The position numbers and the translations under genes were made by a program. The notes below the pieces were generated by a model that saw only the letters and a program-made list of their open reading frames with translations, searched no databases and was not told where the DNA came from. Positions 6,096 to 6,603 of a DNA stretch of 6,603 bases are shown in pieces. Position 1 is the first letter of the stretch. The number at the start of each line of letters is the position of its first letter. Where the stretch lies: NCBI GenBank assembly GCA_029907045.1, contig JARYMR010000084.1, forward strand, positions 1 to 6,603, in the 5' to 3' direction. This DNA is from Candidatus Bathyarchaeota archaeon. GTDB taxonomy: Archaea > Thermoproteota > Bathyarchaeia > Bathyarchaeales > UBA233.

Positions 6096-6603
6096 TTATC
6101 CTAGGTTGTTGAAGTCGTCGCAGAGGTCTTTCCAGTATCTGTATTCGCTTGTTCTATGGTTTATTAATGCGTCTTCTGAGCCTTGGATTATTTCCCCAGC
6201 GGTCATGTCGTTAAGCGTCCAACCTTCTGTCCATCCTGCCACATAGTTTAGCCATAAAGCCAACAGTTGGGCTTTTAGTTTTGCTTCCATGTTTGAGTAC
6301 CATGGTGCGCTAAGGATTTTTGAGGCGTTTTGGAATTTTTGGTTGCGCGTGCCTGTGAATTCGTAGATTGGCGATTGGTCACTTATTTGGTATAGGTAGT
6401 TTTCAAGGGTGTCTGGGTCTATCTGTGGTTTGCCTGGTTTGCATAGCGCTTTGTCGAATTGGTTTTTCCAGAAGCCTATTGTTCTGGGATGTTCTTTTTG
6501 GCATGAAAATTTTATTACTATTTTGAAGTTGTATGTGTGGCATTCCTCAGCCTCTTGTAATGTGTGAACTGTTAGTAAGCCACTTATTTTTTCGCATGGG
6601 CTT
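6096..6603 (-). CDS. Secreted 'TIGFWKN' domain protein, C-terminal fragment
   Basis: The frame is open from the right edge (first full codon 6602-6600) to TAA 6096-6098, giving 168 C-terminal residues; the start is outside the window. RTIGFWKNQFDK (residues 40-51 of the fragment) followed later by AKLKAQLLALWLNYVAGWTEG (107-127, a helix) and TAGEIIQGSEDAL (134-146) is the pattern of a domain I know from large secreted archaeal and bacterial surface proteins of the T-[PI]-G-[FY]-W-K-N type. Five cysteines at fragment positions 3, 21, 34, 54 and 161 fit an exported protein. It ends KDLCDDFNNLG with no membrane helix or sorting tail, so any anchor must be upstream. An internal ATG at 6288-6290 is not the start, because the domain begins well before it. 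The function is unknown; the product is probably extracellular. Confidence 0.75.
   Translation of the reverse strand, partial: SPCEKISGLLTVHTLQEAEECHTYNFKIVIKFSCQKEHPRTIGFWKNQFDKALCKPGKPQIDPDTLENYLYQISDQSPIYEFTGTRNQKFQNASKILSAPWYSNMEAKLKAQLLALWLNYVAGWTEGWTLNDMTAGEIIQGSEDALINHRTSEYRYWKDLCDDFNNLG

Noticed and set aside
6096..6290. A separate 64-residue protein starting at ATG 6290
   Set aside because: The same frame is open to the window edge, and the TIGFWKN motif and the sequence joining it to the later helix lie upstream of this ATG, so it is an internal methionine.

Overview
The window looks archaeal. It carries the archaeal NurA-HerA DNA-end-processing pair, a DUF5305-type two-pass membrane protein (a family I know mainly from archaea), and a split-subunit archaeal-type pyruvate:ferredoxin oxidoreductase. 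The DNA is moderately AT-rich, uses TTG starts and has at least one perfect AGGAGG Shine-Dalgarno site. An uncultured Thermoproteota lineage such as Bathyarchaeia fits the protein style, but that placement is an inference and no marker here proves it.

Layout. On the + strand, bases 1-162 are the 3' end of porA and 169-1164 are a complete porB, 6 nt apart, the usual porA-porB order. Everything else is on the - strand and reads right to left: the C-terminal 168 residues of a secreted 'TIGFWKN' type protein (6602-6096); a gap of about 100 bp with a candidate promoter; a DUF5305 family membrane protein broken by a one-base frameshift (5993-4984); nurA (4920-3019); and herA (3047-1167). The two strands meet at 1164/1167, where porB and herA end tail to tail with only 2 nt between them, so any terminator for one lies inside the coding sequence of the other.

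How the genes work together. PorA and PorB form the core of the enzyme that interconverts pyruvate with acetyl-CoA plus CO2, using ferredoxin. NurA (nuclease) and HerA (hexameric ATPase translocase) form the complex that, with Mre11-Rad50, resects DNA ends; herA begins inside the end of nurA from an AGGAGG-driven TTG start, so the two are translationally linked. The DUF5305 and TIGFWKN proteins belong to the cell envelope. They sit upstream on the same strand with no clear terminator before nurA, but a functional link to DNA repair is not shown.

Most notable points: NurA is very long (633 aa), with an insertion of roughly 130 residues that looks like a winged helix placed between two active-site motifs, and it has altered residues at its C-terminal catalytic motif. 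The DUF5305 frameshift maps to an AAAA run. The + strand swings between amino-rich (A/C) and strongly keto-rich (G/T) composition, with boundaries inside genes. I do not see a clearly new multi-gene system; the extended NurA is the best candidate for something undescribed.
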